From assembly GCA_013815535.1 (NCBI GenBank), contig JACDGC010000001.1:1-64000 (forward strand): 64,000 nt of DNA, read 5' to 3'. The translations under genes were made by a program, and so were the position numbers. Below are positions 37,316 to 45,980 of the stretch, in pieces. The notes beneath the pieces are model-generated. The model did not search any database. It saw nothing but the letters and a program-made list of their open reading frames with translations, and was not told the origin of the DNA. The DNA is from Ktedonobacterales bacterium (GTDB lineage Bacteria; Chloroflexota; Ktedonobacteria; Ktedonobacterales; JACDGC01). Each line of letters begins with the position of its first letter. Position 1 is the first letter of the stretch.

Positions 37316-37740
37316 TGAGCTTTCTTCTTTCCCTTGCGGGAGCCTCTTAAATAGAGGCACATCTGCTTGCGCAGGTAAGGTTCCCCTCGTCAATGTTCTC
37401 CGAAGGTTTGTGTGTTGGCAGCACTGGCCTTCCCAATCGACCTATTTAACCACCACCCGCAGCGCAAGGGACTGAGGTGCTATCCCTTGGTGCCTATCTA
37501 TTCTTCGGGAACGGAGTCCTTGCGAACTGAGACTGGTCAGCAGCAGGACTTGTTTTCACAAGCCCCCGCCTTTTGGCGTGGGGTCGCTGACAGCCGCCAT
37601 ATCACCCATCCCATCTGGTGCTGAACTCCCGTCACGTTGCCACGGCGAGCGCGCCATGAGTCGCGAGGATCGGTACTCACGTGCTTCAGAGAGGTCACAC
37701 GGGTCTCCGTAGCTGTACCAAGTATACATCTAGGCATGAG
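37316..37740 (-). ncRNA. Candidate omega RNA of the IscB element
   Basis: The 425-bp region upstream of iscB has no gene but several hairpins on the minus strand: CCCCACGCC/GGCGGGGG (37563-37583), CTTGT-GAAA-ACAAG (37549-37562), GCCTCT/AGAGGC (37342-37358), CCC-GCAA-GGG (37331-37340), and a longer-range AGTCC/GGACT pair (37515-37519 with 37546-37550). Position and structure fit the known IscB omega RNA, whose guide is at the 5' end, here near or beyond 37730. The precise ends are inferred. Confidence 0.7.
37731..37740. repeat. 10-bp direct repeat, IscB element right side
   Basis: The second TAGGCATGAG, at the far end of the presumed omega-RNA region. Together with 36018-36027 it brackets about 1.7 kb. 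Known IS200/IS605 relatives do not make target duplications, so the meaning is open. Confidence 0.6.
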
Positions 37741-37750
37741 AAAAAATCAA

Positions 37751-37806
37751 CTGTAGGATACATAAATAGCAAAAATTGGCTTATGATAAAAAAGTATGTC
37801 CTACAG
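37751..37806. repeat. Inverted repeat next to IscB element
   Basis: CTGTAGGA (37751-37758) and TCCTACAG (37799-37806) are a perfect 8-bp inverted pair in an A/T-rich context, with further imperfect pairing (ACATA/TATGT). It lies between the IscB element and the 51-residue ORF at 37839. It could be an operator, a terminator or the end of another mobile unit. Confidence 0.55.
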
Positions 37807-37838
37807 AATACTCTTTTGGATGCTAGGAGGTGCAGCAT

Positions 37839-37994
37839 TTGATCCCATCAATGCGGCGATATGAGGAGGCAGAGTACCAATCGTGGATCGATGCAGCATT
37901 AGTGTTCTCGATTTCTTCGCCAGATAACGTGGCCGCGCCAGGTTATCGGCTCTTGCCCAACTTTAGTGAATCTGCTCCCTTACTATCCAAATAA
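37839..37994 (+). CDS. 51-residue hypothetical protein
   Basis: A short frame with a strong SD AGGAGG at 37825-37830, 8 bases before TTG. An internal ATG at 37851 would give 47 residues but lies too far from the SD. The product begins MIPSMRRYEEAEYQSWIDAA, is acidic in its first half and looks like a real protein. No family was recognised. Confidence 0.5.
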   Translation: MIPSMRRYEEAEYQSWIDAALVFSISSPDNVAAPGYRLLPNFSESAPLLSK

Positions 37995-38060
37995 ACCGCT
38001 CTTCATCGAGAAACAGCTCCCAGATGAAGAGCAGTACTTGGGTACGAACAGTAGCCCGCT

Positions 38061-38423
38061 TCACTGATGCGTATACGCTTGCTGCGCCGTGGTGATCGCC
38101 ATGATATTGGCTTCGGACCAGGCCCGGAGTTCGGCCAACGGTCCACACAGCGTTTGCCCGAGCGGCGTCAAGGTATACTCGACATGTGGGGGAACCTCCG
38201 CATACACTGTGCGCTGTACCAACCCACTGCGTTCCAGGTGCCGCAGATTCTGGGTGAGCATTTTTTGCGAAATGCCCCCAATCTGCCGATGCAGCGCCGA
38301 GAAGCGCGCCGGACCCGCTTCGAGCAGTCCCAGAATCACGGCTGCCCATCGCTCGGCGATGACGGCTAGCACCTGTCGCGTCGGACAGGCAGTGGTGTAG
38401 GTCAAGGTAGAACGGCGTTCCAT
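38061..38423 (-). CDS. HxlR-family winged-helix regulator
   Basis: A 120-residue protein with the HxlR pattern: CPTRQVLAVIAERWAAVIL, the recognition part FSALHRQIGGISQKMLTQNL, and VEYTLTPLGQTL. GAGGGAG sits before the ATG. It is divergent from the NmrA/QorB-like oxidoreductase gene, a standard pairing in which HxlR (QorR/YtfH-like) represses the enzyme in response to quinones or aldehydes. That control is inferred from the layout. Confidence 0.9.
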   Translation of the reverse strand: MERRSTLTYTTACPTRQVLAVIAERWAAVILGLLEAGPARFSALHRQIGGISQKMLTQNLRHLERSGLVQRTVYAEVPPHVEYTLTPLGQTLCGPLAELRAWSEANIMAITTAQQAYTHQ

Positions 38424-38586
38424 TGGTAACTCCCTCACTTTTTGGTGCGTATGCCACTTTCCCGTGCCTGCTTGGCGAGCGACGCCCCTAGGTGTATCGT
38501 ATCTCAGAAGCAGGAGCGCCTTTTTCTCCTGCGGCCTGCAAGGCTCAGGGAGTCGCACACCACTCCAGCGCGAAGGGACAATCACC

Positions 38587-39432
38587 ATGTATGCCGTTAG
38601 TGGAGCGAGCGGCCAGCTTGGGCGGCTGGTGCTCAAACATTTGCTCACCCTGGTTCCTGCTCAGCAGATCGTCGCGACCACCCGCACCCTCCACACCATC
38701 GCTGATGTGGCCGCCAGCGGGATTGCCGTGCGCCAGGCGGATTTTACCGATCCGCGCAGCTTGCCTACCGCATTTGCAGACGTGACGCGCCTGCTCCTCA
38801 TCAGCACACCAGGGCAACGTGCCGAGGAGCACACCACCGCGATTGCGGCGGCGGTCCGTGCTGGCGTCACCCACATCATTTATACCTCAGGCATCAATGC
38901 CAGTCCCACTTCACCCGCCCTCGTGCAGCAGGTCCACGGCGTGACTGAGGCTGCCTTAGCCGCTACCTCGCTTCCCTGGACGGCCCTGCGCAACAGTTAC
39001 TATGCGGAGTTCCTGCCCCGTTTTATTGACCTGTTGCAGGAGGGGAAGGTCGTCCACCTGCCCCCAGGACAGGCCGGAGTCGCCTGGGTAACCCGCGAAG
39101 ATTGTGCCCGCACGGCGGCATTCGTGTTGGCAGGCACCGCCGATCTGAGGGGACCCCTCGATGTTACCGGACCCGAAGCGGTCAGCCTTGCTGAGGTCAT
39201 CCACCGCTGGTCGGGCATCACGGGCCGTGCGGTGACGATCGATATCCTGCCAGACGAACACGTGCGCGCCTTCGTCATGGCCAAAGGCCTCCCGGCGTCA
39301 TTCGCCACCAGCATGGTCGACATTGCGATTTGGGCGAATCGTGAGGGATTCGCCGTCACCAACACCGTTGAGCAGATCACGGGTCGCCCACCAGCCCCCA
39401 TCGAAGTCGTCCTCACCCAAGCGACCAGCTAG
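38587..39432 (+). CDS. NmrA/QorB-like NAD(P)-binding oxidoreductase
   Basis: A 281-residue atypical short-chain dehydrogenase. The N-terminal Rossmann motif is GASGQLG (residues 6-12) in MYAVSGASGQLGRL. The family patterns TSGINASPTSPALV and LRNSYYAE follow. The start is chosen behind AAGGGA; the longer frame from 38464 has no support. QorB-type enzymes reduce quinones with NADPH. It is divergent from the HxlR regulator, which probably controls it. Confidence 0.88.
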   Translation: MYAVSGASGQLGRLVLKHLLTLVPAQQIVATTRTLHTIADVAASGIAVRQADFTDPRSLPTAFADVTRLLLISTPGQRAEEHTTAIAAAVRAGVTHIIYTSGINASPTSPALVQQVHGVTEAALAATSLPWTALRNSYYAEFLPRFIDLLQEGKVVHLPPGQAGVAWVTREDCARTAAFVLAGTADLRGPLDVTGPEAVSLAEVIHRWSGITGRAVTIDILPDEHVRAFVMAKGLPASFATSMVDIAIWANREGFAVTNTVEQITGRPPAPIEVVLTQATS

Positions 39433-39588
39433 CGGAGGCGGCAGCGAGAAGACGTCTTCTTGTCAGAAGGGTCTTGTGCGAGACACACGCCATCAGAATA
39501 GCGACGAGGGACAGAGCAGGCCGTCCCTCGCTCCTGATAAAGCCGGAGCGCAGATTTACCAAAGTTGGGCAAGCTCCCCCTTCGTCCT

Positions 39589-39903
39589 TCAAGATGCTGT
39601 GGGATACCGCTGTTTGACCTGCTCAATGAAGGCATATTCGAGATACAGCCCAATGTTATGCGGCCCTGCGCCACCTTCATTCATATGAATGAGAAATCCT
39701 TCAGCCAAAGACGCCGAAACATTGAAGGCTGGCCCTAACTGGACGACGAGCTTCATTTCGTGGAAAATTCGATGGGCAAGACCTTCCACGCTATTTGAGG
39801 CGATGGTTTGCCAATAGCAATAGCGGATGCGTTCGTCGAGAAACATCATAAGATATCGCTGCCCGTTAGGTGCATCCCAGAAATCAATCGTTACTGCTGC
39901 CAT
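39589..39903 (-). CDS. Hypothetical protein
   Basis: A 104-residue soluble protein with ACAAGGAGCACC just ahead of the ATG. The pattern MAAVTIDFWDAPNGQRYLMM and a C-terminal helix suggest a small alpha/beta domain. It heads toward the NmrA-like gene's 3' end. No family was recognised. It is probably co-transcribed with the next hypothetical gene at 39940. Confidence 0.6.
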   Translation of the reverse strand: MAAVTIDFWDAPNGQRYLMMFLDERIRYCYWQTIASNSVEGLAHRIFHEMKLVVQLGPAFNVSASLAEGFLIHMNEGGAGPHNIGLYLEYAFIEQVKQRYPTAS

Positions 39904-39939
39904 GCTGGTGCTCCTTGTCGCGGTGTTGCTACGGCGCGT

Positions 39940-40260
39940 TCATACTTCACGCAGATCTTCGAGGGGAATCGGCTGCCACTGCTGCTCGTTGGGATGATAG
40001 GGGGCCATGAGCATCTGGGCGGCCTCGATGGTGCTGACGTCCGCTGAGACGGGAATGGCATTGCCGACGAGGACGGTGACATGATAGCCAACATGGCCTG
40101 GTGCAAACCCTTTGCTGCGGGCCAAACGTCCGCGCGGGCGTTGCGTCGAACCCCGGGCGAAGTACACCTCAAAATAGTGGTCTGGCGGTATTGGGTAATC
40201 CGGTACCTCGCCTTGCATGGCGTTGCCATCGCCAGCTTGGAGGGCCTCTTGTAAGGTCAT
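39940..40260 (-). CDS. Hypothetical protein
   Basis: A 106-residue protein with CAGGGAG before the ATG. It is rich in Pro and Val; the central part (HYFEVYFARGSTQRPRGRL) looks like a beta domain. The spacing to the next gene (37 bp) suggests one operon. The function is unknown. Confidence 0.6.
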   Translation of the reverse strand: MTLQEALQAGDGNAMQGEVPDYPIPPDHYFEVYFARGSTQRPRGRLARSKGFAPGHVGYHVTVLVGNAIPVSADVSTIEAAQMLMAPYHPNEQQWQPIPLEDLREV

Positions 40261-40360
40261 AGCAATCTCCCTGTCTGCGTGTTCCCGATGTCAAACACCC
40301 CACGTTTTGCCACAGATATTGGCGTACTAACGCAGGAGCATTTCCCAAAATGCGGTACCG

Positions 40361-40717
40361 CTACGTCGCTGCTTCGCTTGCGGCGGGGGGTGGCTGAGCG
40401 GCGGCGAACCCCACGGTATAGAGACGCTCGCCGATGCGGCGATCAACCTCTTTGTTGCGCTCGGCGAGGTCTCCCCAGGGGGTGAGCCAGTGCGGATGAT
40501 CGGCCACATCCGGTTGCTCTTCTGCCCAAGCGAGCCATTCCGCGCGGACCAACTGGCCGAGTTGTTCCCGCTTTTCTCGCTGCGCTTGGTGTTGTGCAAT
40601 GCGCTGTTCAACGGCATAGCAGTCATCACAGCCGCCGGTGTCGTCACAGAAGCGCCCACAGTTCCAGCAATGGTTGGGATTGCCCGTCACCCACCAGCGT
40701 CGCTTTTTGCGTGCCAT
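40361..40717 (-). CDS. Small zinc-ribbon-like hypothetical protein
   Basis: A 118-residue protein with AAAGGAGG ahead of the ATG. Residues 1-35 carry a CxxC...CxxC zinc ribbon (CWNCGRFCDDTGGCDDCYA), followed by a charged coiled-coil-like segment and a Trp-rich part. Probably a nucleic-acid or protein-binding adaptor. No family was recognised. Confidence 0.6.
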   Translation of the reverse strand: MARKKRRWWVTGNPNHCWNCGRFCDDTGGCDDCYAVEQRIAQHQAQREKREQLGQLVRAEWLAWAEEQPDVADHPHWLTPWGDLAERNKEVDRRIGERLYTVGFAAAQPPPAASEAAT

Positions 40718-40733
40718 CGGCTTCCTCCTTTTG

Positions 40734-41114
40734 CTATATGCCCTGCCATAGGTTCATGCTTCGTCCAGCGTTGCTAGGGGTTTGCTCAGATGGAGGGAAG
40801 GGTCGCGGAGAAGTCGACGAGGCGGTCACTTCATCATCCAGCGGCGCGCAACTTTCCGCTTGCCAGAAGCGCTGGGTGCGTTGGGTGCTATTGGGGTAGG
40901 CCAGTTGCCATTCACTGTTGGCCTGGATCACGTTCATTGCGGCTGTGCCCGCAATATCGGGTGTACTGAAGGGGGTGGCCACATCGTCCAGGTCGGGGTG
41001 TACGTTGAAGGCTGCGTCGAGGAACCAATCGTCATGACCGGGAGTGATGCTGCCATCCACGGGCAGAGGTAGGCCACCCACGACGAGCGTGCAGCGACGG
41101 GAAGGATGGGGCAT
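40734..41114 (-). CDS. Hypothetical protein
   Basis: A 126-residue acidic protein starting MPHPSRRCTLVV. No strong SD precedes it, and longer upstream frames are Arg/Pro-rich and unlikely. The first 60 residues include GGLPLPVDGSITPGHDDWFL; the C-terminus is low-complexity. The gene ends 16 bp upstream of the zinc-ribbon gene. The function is unknown. Confidence 0.5.
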   Translation of the reverse strand: MPHPSRRCTLVVGGLPLPVDGSITPGHDDWFLDAAFNVHPDLDDVATPFSTPDIAGTAAMNVIQANSEWQLAYPNSTQRTQRFWQAESCAPLDDEVTASSTSPRPFPPSEQTPSNAGRSMNLWQGI

Positions 41115-41178
41115 AGACTGATTGTTTCTTTCTGGCGCAGCACCCGCGCCTTGAGCACTCGAAGGCGTGGGTCTTCCT

Positions 41179-41733
41179 TTACGCGGTGCCGCGCGCGTAG
41201 GCGGCGCGGCGCATCTGATCGGCGAGGACAAGCAGGACCGTGCGCACGGTGGCCGCCTCCATCGTGTCGCGCAGATCCGCCACGTTGTTTTGGAGGGTGG
41301 TGATATCCCCGGCATAATTGGCGACCTGCGCCATGATGCGTCCCCCGGCGGCGGCGATCTCCGCGCGGGCCGCGCAGGACCTGCTCGGCGGCGGTGATGA
41401 TGGTATGCTCATCGGCCAAGACGGTCGAGAGGTGGTCGAGGATGGCATTGGTGACATCGACATGGGTATTTTTGAGATTCTGCTGCATGGTGGCCACATT
41501 GCCTTCCAGGGCATCCAGGCGAGGCCGATACTCACCGCGTAACTGGGCGCGCACCCGGTTGATGGCGGAGCGATGGTCATTGGCGTCGGGGGATCGACCT
41601 GCGCGACGACCTCGCGCTTGACCTCGGTATTGATCTGGTTGCATATACTGGTGCGCTGCAAAAGGGTCTGAATGACCGAGACGACGAGCGTGCCGACGCC
41701 AATGATGATGAAGACGCTTGAGGTGAGATCCAT
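41179..41733 (-). pseudogene. Membrane-anchored coiled-coil protein, two frameshifts
   Basis: The N-terminus is MDLTSSVFIIIGVGTLVVSV, an anchor followed by a helical stretch. From about 41590 the natural coiled-coil sequence (RLDALEGNVATMQQNLKNTH) continues in the neighbouring frame and returns to the first frame near 41365 (AQVANYAGDITTLQNN). The first shift fits a missing C in a run of Cs. The two shifts cancel, so the original was one protein of about 185 residues. This is a pseudogene or a sequencing error pair. Confidence 0.6.
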
Positions 41734-41861
41734 GCGGGCAATCTACTCCTGTGGCTGGTGGCAGTAGACAGGGCGCTTCCCTGCTCATATGGTGCAGTAT
41801 AGCAGGGGCAGGGAACGCTCGCCAGGGGCAGCGCTGACCATCTTTCGGTGGCGGCTGATAG

Positions 41862-42383
41862 TTACACCCCGAACTGCTGGATGTGGGCGATGATCTGATC
41901 GAGCAGGGCGCGTATATCGGGTGCCAGGTCGCGTTCGAACAGCGCGGTGGCGATGGAATGGTAAAGACGCGCTGCGGGGTGGTTGCCCGCTGCCCGCGCG
42001 CCCTCCCACAACCAGAAATAGAGTTCTCGTGTCAAAAAAGGGAGCCGTTCCTCAGCGACAAAGGGGACGCGCTTCGTGAGATCCGTCGTGAGGCGGTCGG
42101 CCAGCAGCTCGTAGCGCGCGAGGGCGATGAGGGTTCGCGCGGCCAGGACATCGAGGGAGATCACCTCACCCACGTCGGCCAGCATGACCGCGATGGCCCG
42201 CCCAGCCTCGAATTCTTGGAAGGCGGCTTCGTCCTCATGCGAGCCGTGCAGACACAGCCCCAGCGCTAGGTGGAGGCGCAGCGCGGCGTGTGGGGTGGCG
42301 GGCACGCACTGCTTATAGAGGACGAGCGCTGCCGTGAACTGGCCGGTGGCGAGGAGGTGCTGAGCTTGAGCGAGAGCATCCAT
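41862..42383 (-). CDS. TPR-like helical protein
   Basis: A 173-residue protein that is nearly all helical, with tetratricopeptide-like periodicity (AQAQHLLATGQFTAALVLYK, ALGLCLHGSHEDEAAFQEFE). AAGGAACACC precedes the ATG. It follows the histidine kinase by 25 bp and is probably co-transcribed. TPR-like proteins at 48195 and 48781 may be relatives. The role is probably protein interaction within this signalling set. Confidence 0.6.
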   Translation of the reverse strand: MDALAQAQHLLATGQFTAALVLYKQCVPATPHAALRLHLALGLCLHGSHEDEAAFQEFEAGRAIAVMLADVGEVISLDVLAARTLIALARYELLADRLTTDLTKRVPFVAEERLPFLTRELYFWLWEGARAAGNHPAARLYHSIATALFERDLAPDIRALLDQIIAHIQQFGV

Positions 42384-42408
42384 CGGGTGTTCCTTCAGGG
42401 AGCAGAGG

Positions 42409-43857
42409 TCAGGCGACGCGCGTGGCCCGCGCTGTCACCAGGGAGGACGACGACGCGGCAGGAGGTGTGGCAAGCGGTAACTGCACAAAAAAGGTTGACC
42501 CCTCCCCTTCTTGTCCCGGACTTTCCACCCAAATGGCTCCCCCCATCGTCTGCGTTAATTCCCGGCACAACCAGAGTCCCAAACCATTCCCGATGATCGT
42601 CGATGCCAGATCCCGCGGCAAGCGGATGAACTTATTGAACAACAATGGCGCTTGCTCGGCAGGGATCCCTAAGCCATAATCACGCACCGTGATTTCGGCC
42701 ACCATGCGCGTCGCTTTCTTGCCCCCCGCCCGTTCCGCGACAACCTGAGCACGGATATCGACGGGGCCGCCAGCGGGGGAATATTTGATGGCATTGGACA
42801 ACAGATTCACCACGATCTGCTGAAGCCAGACGGGATCGCCGGCGATGGTCAAGTCGGGCGCGAGTTGGAGGTGAATTTCTCGTTCCGGCTGATCACTTGT
42901 AGGGGGATCGAGCAACGCCACCGCAGCATGAACGACCTCGAGCACGTTGACGGGGTGCGGGGTGTACTGGGTGAGATCCTGGTCGAGGCGACTGGCATCC
43001 AAAATACTATTGATGAGCGCGGTGAAGTTTTGCCCGGCCGCTTCCGCCCGCTTGAGATTTGCCACCATGCGCGTCGCCGTCGCCTGTGCCTCAGGGTCCC
43101 GGCTATTGGTCGCAATTGCGGCGGCGGTTTCCTGCAAGTTCTCGATCCAGCCGATCATCGTCATCATCGGCGTCCGCAGTTCATGGTTGACCGAGGTGAT
43201 GAACTGGTTCTTGATGGCTTCCACTTGTTGGGCGCGTTCATAGGCGATCCGCACATCGCCTAATTCGCGCAGCGTTCGCAAATTCTGGCGGTTGCCAAAA
43301 TAGAAGCTGAGGCCCATGCCCCATTGGACCATGATCAGCGTGGTGGTGACCACGGGCAGTTGGTGTAAGAATGGTTGACCAAGGATCAGCGGCAAACCAA
43401 CGAGGAGAAACACGGTGAGGCCATTTTCGAGCAGCGTCACCCCAACGAGGAGCCACGTATTGCCAATGATGCCGGTGTTCGCAATATTGTTGCAGTAGGC
43501 CCCCATGATAGCAATGGTGAGCGGCCCCACGCCATCGATGACGGCGTACTGAATCTGAAATTCGACCACTACGAAGATCGTGGCACCAATGAAGAACGCG
43601 GCGGCCCAAATGTCTTGCTTGCGGAGCGTGAGCCACCAGCTGATGGCATACCCAATCACCGCGAGAAAGGGGGGCCAGAGGGCGCCGACGATTTGTGCCA
43701 CGGTGGGGGTGATCCCCAGCGTGAGCGGGGTCGTCACGAGCGCGATGATCAGCAAGAGAAAGAAGGTCGCCGAAAAGTTGCGCGTCACGCGCAGACGGCG
43801 GTCGCGGTCGTACTCGCGATAGATTTCGCGCTCGTGGATGGTCGTAGGTGTGGACAT
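42409..43857 (-). CDS. Membrane sensor histidine kinase
   Basis: A 482-residue protein. About six hydrophobic helices occupy residues 25-195. The dimerisation/phosphoacceptor helix has the H-box NHELRTPMMTMIGW near residue 225. The ATPase domain shows the N-box NLLSNAIKYS, the G1-type DYGLGIP and the G2-type GNGLGLWLC. All look intact. Its partner is probably the receiver protein at 45253, on the other side of the P450 gene. AAGGAGACC precedes the ATG. Confidence 0.93.
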   Translation of the reverse strand: MSTPTTIHEREIYREYDRDRRLRVTRNFSATFFLLLIIALVTTPLTLGITPTVAQIVGALWPPFLAVIGYAISWWLTLRKQDIWAAAFFIGATIFVVVEFQIQYAVIDGVGPLTIAIMGAYCNNIANTGIIGNTWLLVGVTLLENGLTVFLLVGLPLILGQPFLHQLPVVTTTLIMVQWGMGLSFYFGNRQNLRTLRELGDVRIAYERAQQVEAIKNQFITSVNHELRTPMMTMIGWIENLQETAAAIATNSRDPEAQATATRMVANLKRAEAAGQNFTALINSILDASRLDQDLTQYTPHPVNVLEVVHAAVALLDPPTSDQPEREIHLQLAPDLTIAGDPVWLQQIVVNLLSNAIKYSPAGGPVDIRAQVVAERAGGKKATRMVAEITVRDYGLGIPAEQAPLLFNKFIRLPRDLASTIIGNGLGLWLCRELTQTMGGAIWVESPGQEGEGSTFFVQLPLATPPAASSSSLVTARATRVA

Positions 43858-43866
43858 GGGGTCTCC

Positions 43867-45177
43867 TTAGCGCGGCGTGAGGGTGACCCGCACGTTGGCG
43901 GTGGGACGATTCAAGGGGAAGCGCCGTGGTGCAAGGTTCTGTCCGGGGACGAGGTGCAGATCAGAGCGGCGCAGCAGACCTTGCAAGACCGTTTTGATTT
44001 CACGCCGGGCAATCCCCGACCCGATACAGGAGCGGGAGCCGCCCCCAAAGCCAACATAGGCGTACGGATGGGCCTTCGCCTCTGTGCCATCGAGGAAGCG
44101 CTGCGGATTGAACGTGGTGGGGTCAGCGAAGTAATCGGGACGCCGCTGCGTATAGCCGGGGATCAGAAAGATTTGGCTGCCCGCCGGGATGGTGTAGTCC
44201 CCTAAGGTGAAATCGGCGACCGCCCCGCGCATGATGAGGGGCGTCGCTGGGTGGAGGCGCAGCGTCTCATCGATCAGGGCATCGAGGACCGGTTGCTGCT
44301 TCACGTCCTCGTCGGTGATCGGCGCATCCGGATCGCCGGTGCAGATCGCCCGAGCGCGCTCATACCAGGTGGGGGATTGTACGAGTTCCACGAGGAGCCA
44401 GGTGAGGGTCCCGGCGGTGCTCTCGAAGCCCGCGAAAATGAGCGTAATGGCGAGGCCCACCAGCTGCTCCTCACTGAGGCCCTGTCCCTGCTCGTCGCGG
44501 GCGGCCACCAATAATCCCAGCGCATCGTTCGTGGGCTGATTGCGCCGCGCGGCGATCAAGCGTTGGAGCAGCGGCACCAGTTCGCGGCGGGCGTGCAGCG
44601 CCTGACTATATTTGGTGCCCGGGATGTCGCGGCGCACAAACTCGGACGCGCCCGCTAGTAGACGAGTGAAGAGCTGCTGAAAGGTGGCCTGGTCAAAATC
44701 AGGGGCCAGGCCCGCCAACAACGTCGCCGACAGCCGGAAGGTGATGGCACGGGCAAAAGGATAGAGGTCGACCGTGCGGCGTCCGGTCCACGGCGCGAGG
44801 TGCGTCTTGGTGACGGCATCCATATCGGGTTGGTAGACGGCCAAGGCCCGTGCGGTAAAGGCTGGGGTCATGAGCTTGCGAATGAAGGCGTGCTCCGGGT
44901 CATCGATGACGAAGAGGGCATCGCCGAAAAGGTCTTCGCCGAGAGCATAGCCCGCGTGCCAGGAGAAGTTGGCGGCGTGATCCCCCATCACATACTGTTG
45001 CGCGGCAGCCGAGAGGAGGACGACCCCGGGCCGTCCGAGAAAGGTAGTACGACACACCTCGCCATAGCGCTGATGGTGCCGCTGGGCATATTGAATGGGA
45101 TCGCCAAAGAGCGTACGACTCTCGCCTAAATACGGTAGCCCCTGGTTGCCAGGAATGCGGTGTCGGATAGTCGTCAT
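43867..45177 (-). CDS. Cytochrome P450
   Basis: A 436-residue haem monooxygenase. Family motifs are clear: the I-helix AGFEST near 248, the K-helix ETLRLHP near 302, and the haem loop FGGGSRSCIGSGIARRE near 379 with the proximal Cys. It lacks a membrane anchor, as bacterial P450s do. AAAGGAAAAAA lies before the ATG. It sits between a receiver protein and a histidine kinase, so expression is probably tied to their signal. The substrate is unknown. Confidence 0.95.
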   Translation of the reverse strand: MTTIRHRIPGNQGLPYLGESRTLFGDPIQYAQRHHQRYGEVCRTTFLGRPGVVLLSAAAQQYVMGDHAANFSWHAGYALGEDLFGDALFVIDDPEHAFIRKLMTPAFTARALAVYQPDMDAVTKTHLAPWTGRRTVDLYPFARAITFRLSATLLAGLAPDFDQATFQQLFTRLLAGASEFVRRDIPGTKYSQALHARRELVPLLQRLIAARRNQPTNDALGLLVAARDEQGQGLSEEQLVGLAITLIFAGFESTAGTLTWLLVELVQSPTWYERARAICTGDPDAPITDEDVKQQPVLDALIDETLRLHPATPLIMRGAVADFTLGDYTIPAGSQIFLIPGYTQRRPDYFADPTTFNPQRFLDGTEAKAHPYAYVGFGGGSRSCIGSGIARREIKTVLQGLLRRSDLHLVPGQNLAPRRFPLNRPTANVRVTLTPR

Positions 45178-45252
45178 TGTTTTTTTTCCTTTGCGGGGTG
45201 GTCCTCCTCACGTGCGGACATCGTGAGGAGAACGGTGCACGACGAGAGATGC

Positions 45253-45678
45253 TTACTTTGGGTAGTCGAGCGTTTCCGCCAGGTGGTGCAGCCGCTCCGC
45301 ACGCTCCCCTTCGGTGAGGGTGAGGGCGGCTTGAATGGCTTCATGAATCTTCGACGGCGGTTGCGGCTTGATCAAATACTGATCGGCGCCCGTTGCAATA
45401 CCGATGAACTGATCGCGCTCCTGCGCCAGCGCGGTCAGCATCACGAGGGGAATGTGACTGGTCGTGGGATCGCCGCGCAGGACGAGCACCAGTTGATTGC
45501 CATTGAGGCCGGGCATCTTCACGTCGATCACAATGCAATCGGGTTGTGCCTCAACTGCACAGGTCAAACCGGCCACCCCATCTTTTGCAGTGAGGACCTG
45601 GTAGCCGCGTTGGCTCAGTCCCTCGCTAACGACATCGAGCAGGTCTTGTTGGTCATCGACTAAAAGCACCGTGGTCAT
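45253..45678 (-). CDS. Single-domain response regulator (receiver)
   Basis: A 141-residue receiver without an output domain. The start MTTVLLVDDQQDLL is chosen behind GGAAGGG. The acidic pair VDD, phosphoacceptor in CIVIDVKMPG, Thr in VMLTAL and Lys in YLIKP are all present, so it should be phosphorylated. It is the first gene of the set with P450, kinase and TPR protein. It may act by protein contact, as CheY or Spo0F do. Confidence 0.9.
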   Translation of the reverse strand: MTTVLLVDDQQDLLDVVSEGLSQRGYQVLTAKDGVAGLTCAVEAQPDCIVIDVKMPGLNGNQLVLVLRGDPTTSHIPLVMLTALAQERDQFIGIATGADQYLIKPQPPSKIHEAIQAALTLTEGERAERLHHLAETLDYPK

Positions 45679-45980
45679 ACGAAATCCCTTCCAAGTTGGC
45701 CCCAAAACACGGGGAGACCGGTAACAACACTCGTACGCACCTGCGTGTTGGTCATCGTGCCGCGAAATTCTGCTAGGTTGCTAGATGGGCACCATAGCGC
45801 GCAGATATGCTGGGGGCAATGTTCCAGGCATGTCTGTGCATACTCTAGCAAACCAGACAGGCAGATGCAAGACTGGCCCAGTGTGCCGCATCCCCCACGA
45901 ACCATGCCGTTGCCTAGCGCGCTGCACATAGGGATGGCTTGGGTGCGCGAGGGCACACCGTCGTAGACGCAACGCAATCG
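45679..45980. other. Intergenic, no gene supported
   Basis: Upstream of the receiver/P450/kinase operon on the minus strand. No frame here has both an SD and a convincing composition. It should contain the operon promoter. Confidence 0.4.

Noticed and set aside
37316..37740. CRISPR array near iscB
   Set aside because: No regularly spaced repeats were found; the hairpins differ in sequence and fit a single structured RNA.
43375..44205. Plus-strand 276-codon ORF
   Set aside because: It crosses antisense to the kinase and P450 genes; no support.
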